From assembly GCF_025143985.1 (NCBI RefSeq), contig NZ_CP083564.1:621501-685500 (forward strand): a stretch of 64,000 nt of DNA, given 5' to 3'. The position numbers and the translations under genes were made by a program. The stretch is from Sulfitobacter sp. W027 (lineage in GTDB: Bacteria > Pseudomonadota > Alphaproteobacteria > Rhodobacterales > Rhodobacteraceae). The notes beneath the pieces are model-generated. The model did no database searches, was not told the DNA's origin, and saw nothing but the letters and a program-made list of their open reading frames with translations. Of the stretch, positions 63,544 to 64,000 are shown in pieces. Every line of letters starts with the position of its first letter. Position 1 is the stretch's first letter.

Positions 63544-64000
63544 TGGCACTTTCCCGGCGGACAGGTACGCGGTTTCAGGGCTCAATCTGGCCGGGGTTCG
63601 TTGATGCGATGACCGGGCTGTTGCTGGTTCTGATGTTCGTACTTACCATCTTTATGGTGGTGCAATTCGTCCTCACCGAACGCATCAGCGGCCAAGAAAG
63701 CGAGTTGAACGAACTGGCCGGAGAGGTCGCTGCCCTTGCCCAAGCGCTTGGGGTTGAGGAACGTACCACCGCACGGCTGGAAGCCCGGCTTGGCGCGCTG
63801 AATGCCTCATTAAACGACGCCCGCGATGAGGTGTCGCGCCAAGAGGCAGTGATCGCCGGGCTGACGACTGAGCGTGATGATCAAGATGCGGCCCTGCAAG
63901 CGGCAGAGGCCAAGATCACCGGGTTTGAGGCGCGGGTGGCGGCGCTTTTGGCGTCACAGGCCTCCGATCAGGCCCGCATCGGGACGCTGGAAGATCGCGA
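63543..64000 (+). CDS. MotB/ZorB-like partner, truncated by window end
   Basis: Only the first 152 codons are visible. One membrane helix (about 19-44) begins with Asp21 in FVDAMTGLLLVLMF, the proton-carrying aspartate position of MotB/TolR/ExbD. An extended coiled coil (about 45-150) follows. An OmpA-type peptidoglycan-binding domain is expected beyond 64000. Starts inside the stop of the channel gene, so the two subunits are translated together. Confidence 0.85.
   Translation, partial: MALSRRTGTRFQGSIWPGFVDAMTGLLLVLMFVLTIFMVVQFVLTERISGQESELNELAGEVAALAQALGVEERTTARLEARLGALNASLNDARDEVSRQEAVIAGLTTERDDQDAALQAAEAKITGFEARVAALLASQASDQARIGTLEDR

Noticed and set aside
62344..64000. A Zorya defence system
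   Set aside because: Only the A/B-type channel pair is visible. No zorC, zorD or other defence genes are in view and neighbours are housekeeping genes, so it is reported only as a resemblance.
1..64000. CRISPR arrays, insertion sequences, prophage genes, tRNA or rRNA
   Set aside because: I looked for regularly spaced repeats, transposase or integrase motifs and tRNA-like cloverleaves in all gaps and found none that could be supported.

Overview
The window is a gene-dense stretch of chromosome from an alphaproteobacterium, almost certainly a marine Rhodobacterales (Roseobacter-clade) organism. The evidence is the high GC content, the gene families present and their neighbours: a short-loop CioAB bd oxidase, a MobB-MoeA fusion, an aa3-oxidase subunit IV peptide, DUF2125 and extensin-like proteins, plant-type gshA, PhaA/PhaB and a pyrB/pyrC' pair. 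Sulfitobacter is plausible but cannot be proven from this sequence. I see about 70 protein genes, no tRNA or rRNA, no CRISPR array, no insertion sequence and no prophage. No stretch without a gene exceeds 300 bases. The longest are 16621-16905 and the partial edge 1-245.

Layout. 246-6814: two two-component systems flanking a DegP/HtrA protease. These are a membrane-bound multi-PAS kinase with a FixJ-type regulator, and an OmpR-type regulator with a HAMP kinase. 6905-9442: cyanide-insensitive cytochrome bd oxidase (cioAB) with a 36-residue DUF2474 peptide. 9525-16620: quinone reductase, DMT exporter, CoxG-like protein, ABC exporter, S49 peptidase, a 54-residue Cys4 membrane peptide, Ca/Na antiporter and a pteridine-reductase-like SDR. 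16906-20210: uvrC-pgsA-moaD-moaE. 20220-22875: glyoxalase-like protein, a coiled-coil membrane protein and a BON/OmpA-like protein. 22935-26655: ubiA, rsmE, a membrane protein and gshA.

26691-30381 (minus strand): pyrB, two small membrane proteins, a catalytically degenerate pyrC' and plsY. 30490-34879: uracil-DNA glycosylase homologue, LysE exporter, moaB, a lone DsbD N-domain protein, YqgE and the Sua5 threonylcarbamoyl-AMP synthase. 35038-39234: acyl-CoA dehydrogenase, MBL hydrolase, DUF6173-like protein, CoxIV peptide and a lipoprotein. 39244-43599: azlCD, fdhD, mobA and mobB-moeA. 43609-46225: membrane protein, greA, and a divergent VOC/soxR pair. 46352-53042: ETF-QO, TPR protein, ispE, polyprenyl synthase, DUF2007, a methyltransferase and DUF465. 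53236-56216: phaB, phaA and an EAL phosphodiesterase. 56320-64000: tag, rpsD, hisC, prephenate dehydrogenase, extensin-like protein, DUF2125, ChaC-like protein, and a MotA/MotB-like pair that runs off the right edge.

Recurring themes are molybdenum cofactor synthesis (moaD, moaE, moaB, mobA, mobB-moeA and fdhD, in four places), respiratory and quinone chemistry (cioAB, ubiA, ispB-like, ispE, ETF-QO, CoxIV), envelope stress and cell-wall functions, and PHB precursor synthesis. I found no obvious exotic mobile or defence system. The observations most worth following are the pseudo-enzyme PyrC' with two small membrane proteins between it and pyrB, a structured rpsD leader behind a clear promoter, the MotAB/ZorAB-like unit at the right edge, and several small membrane peptides shorter than 60 codons.
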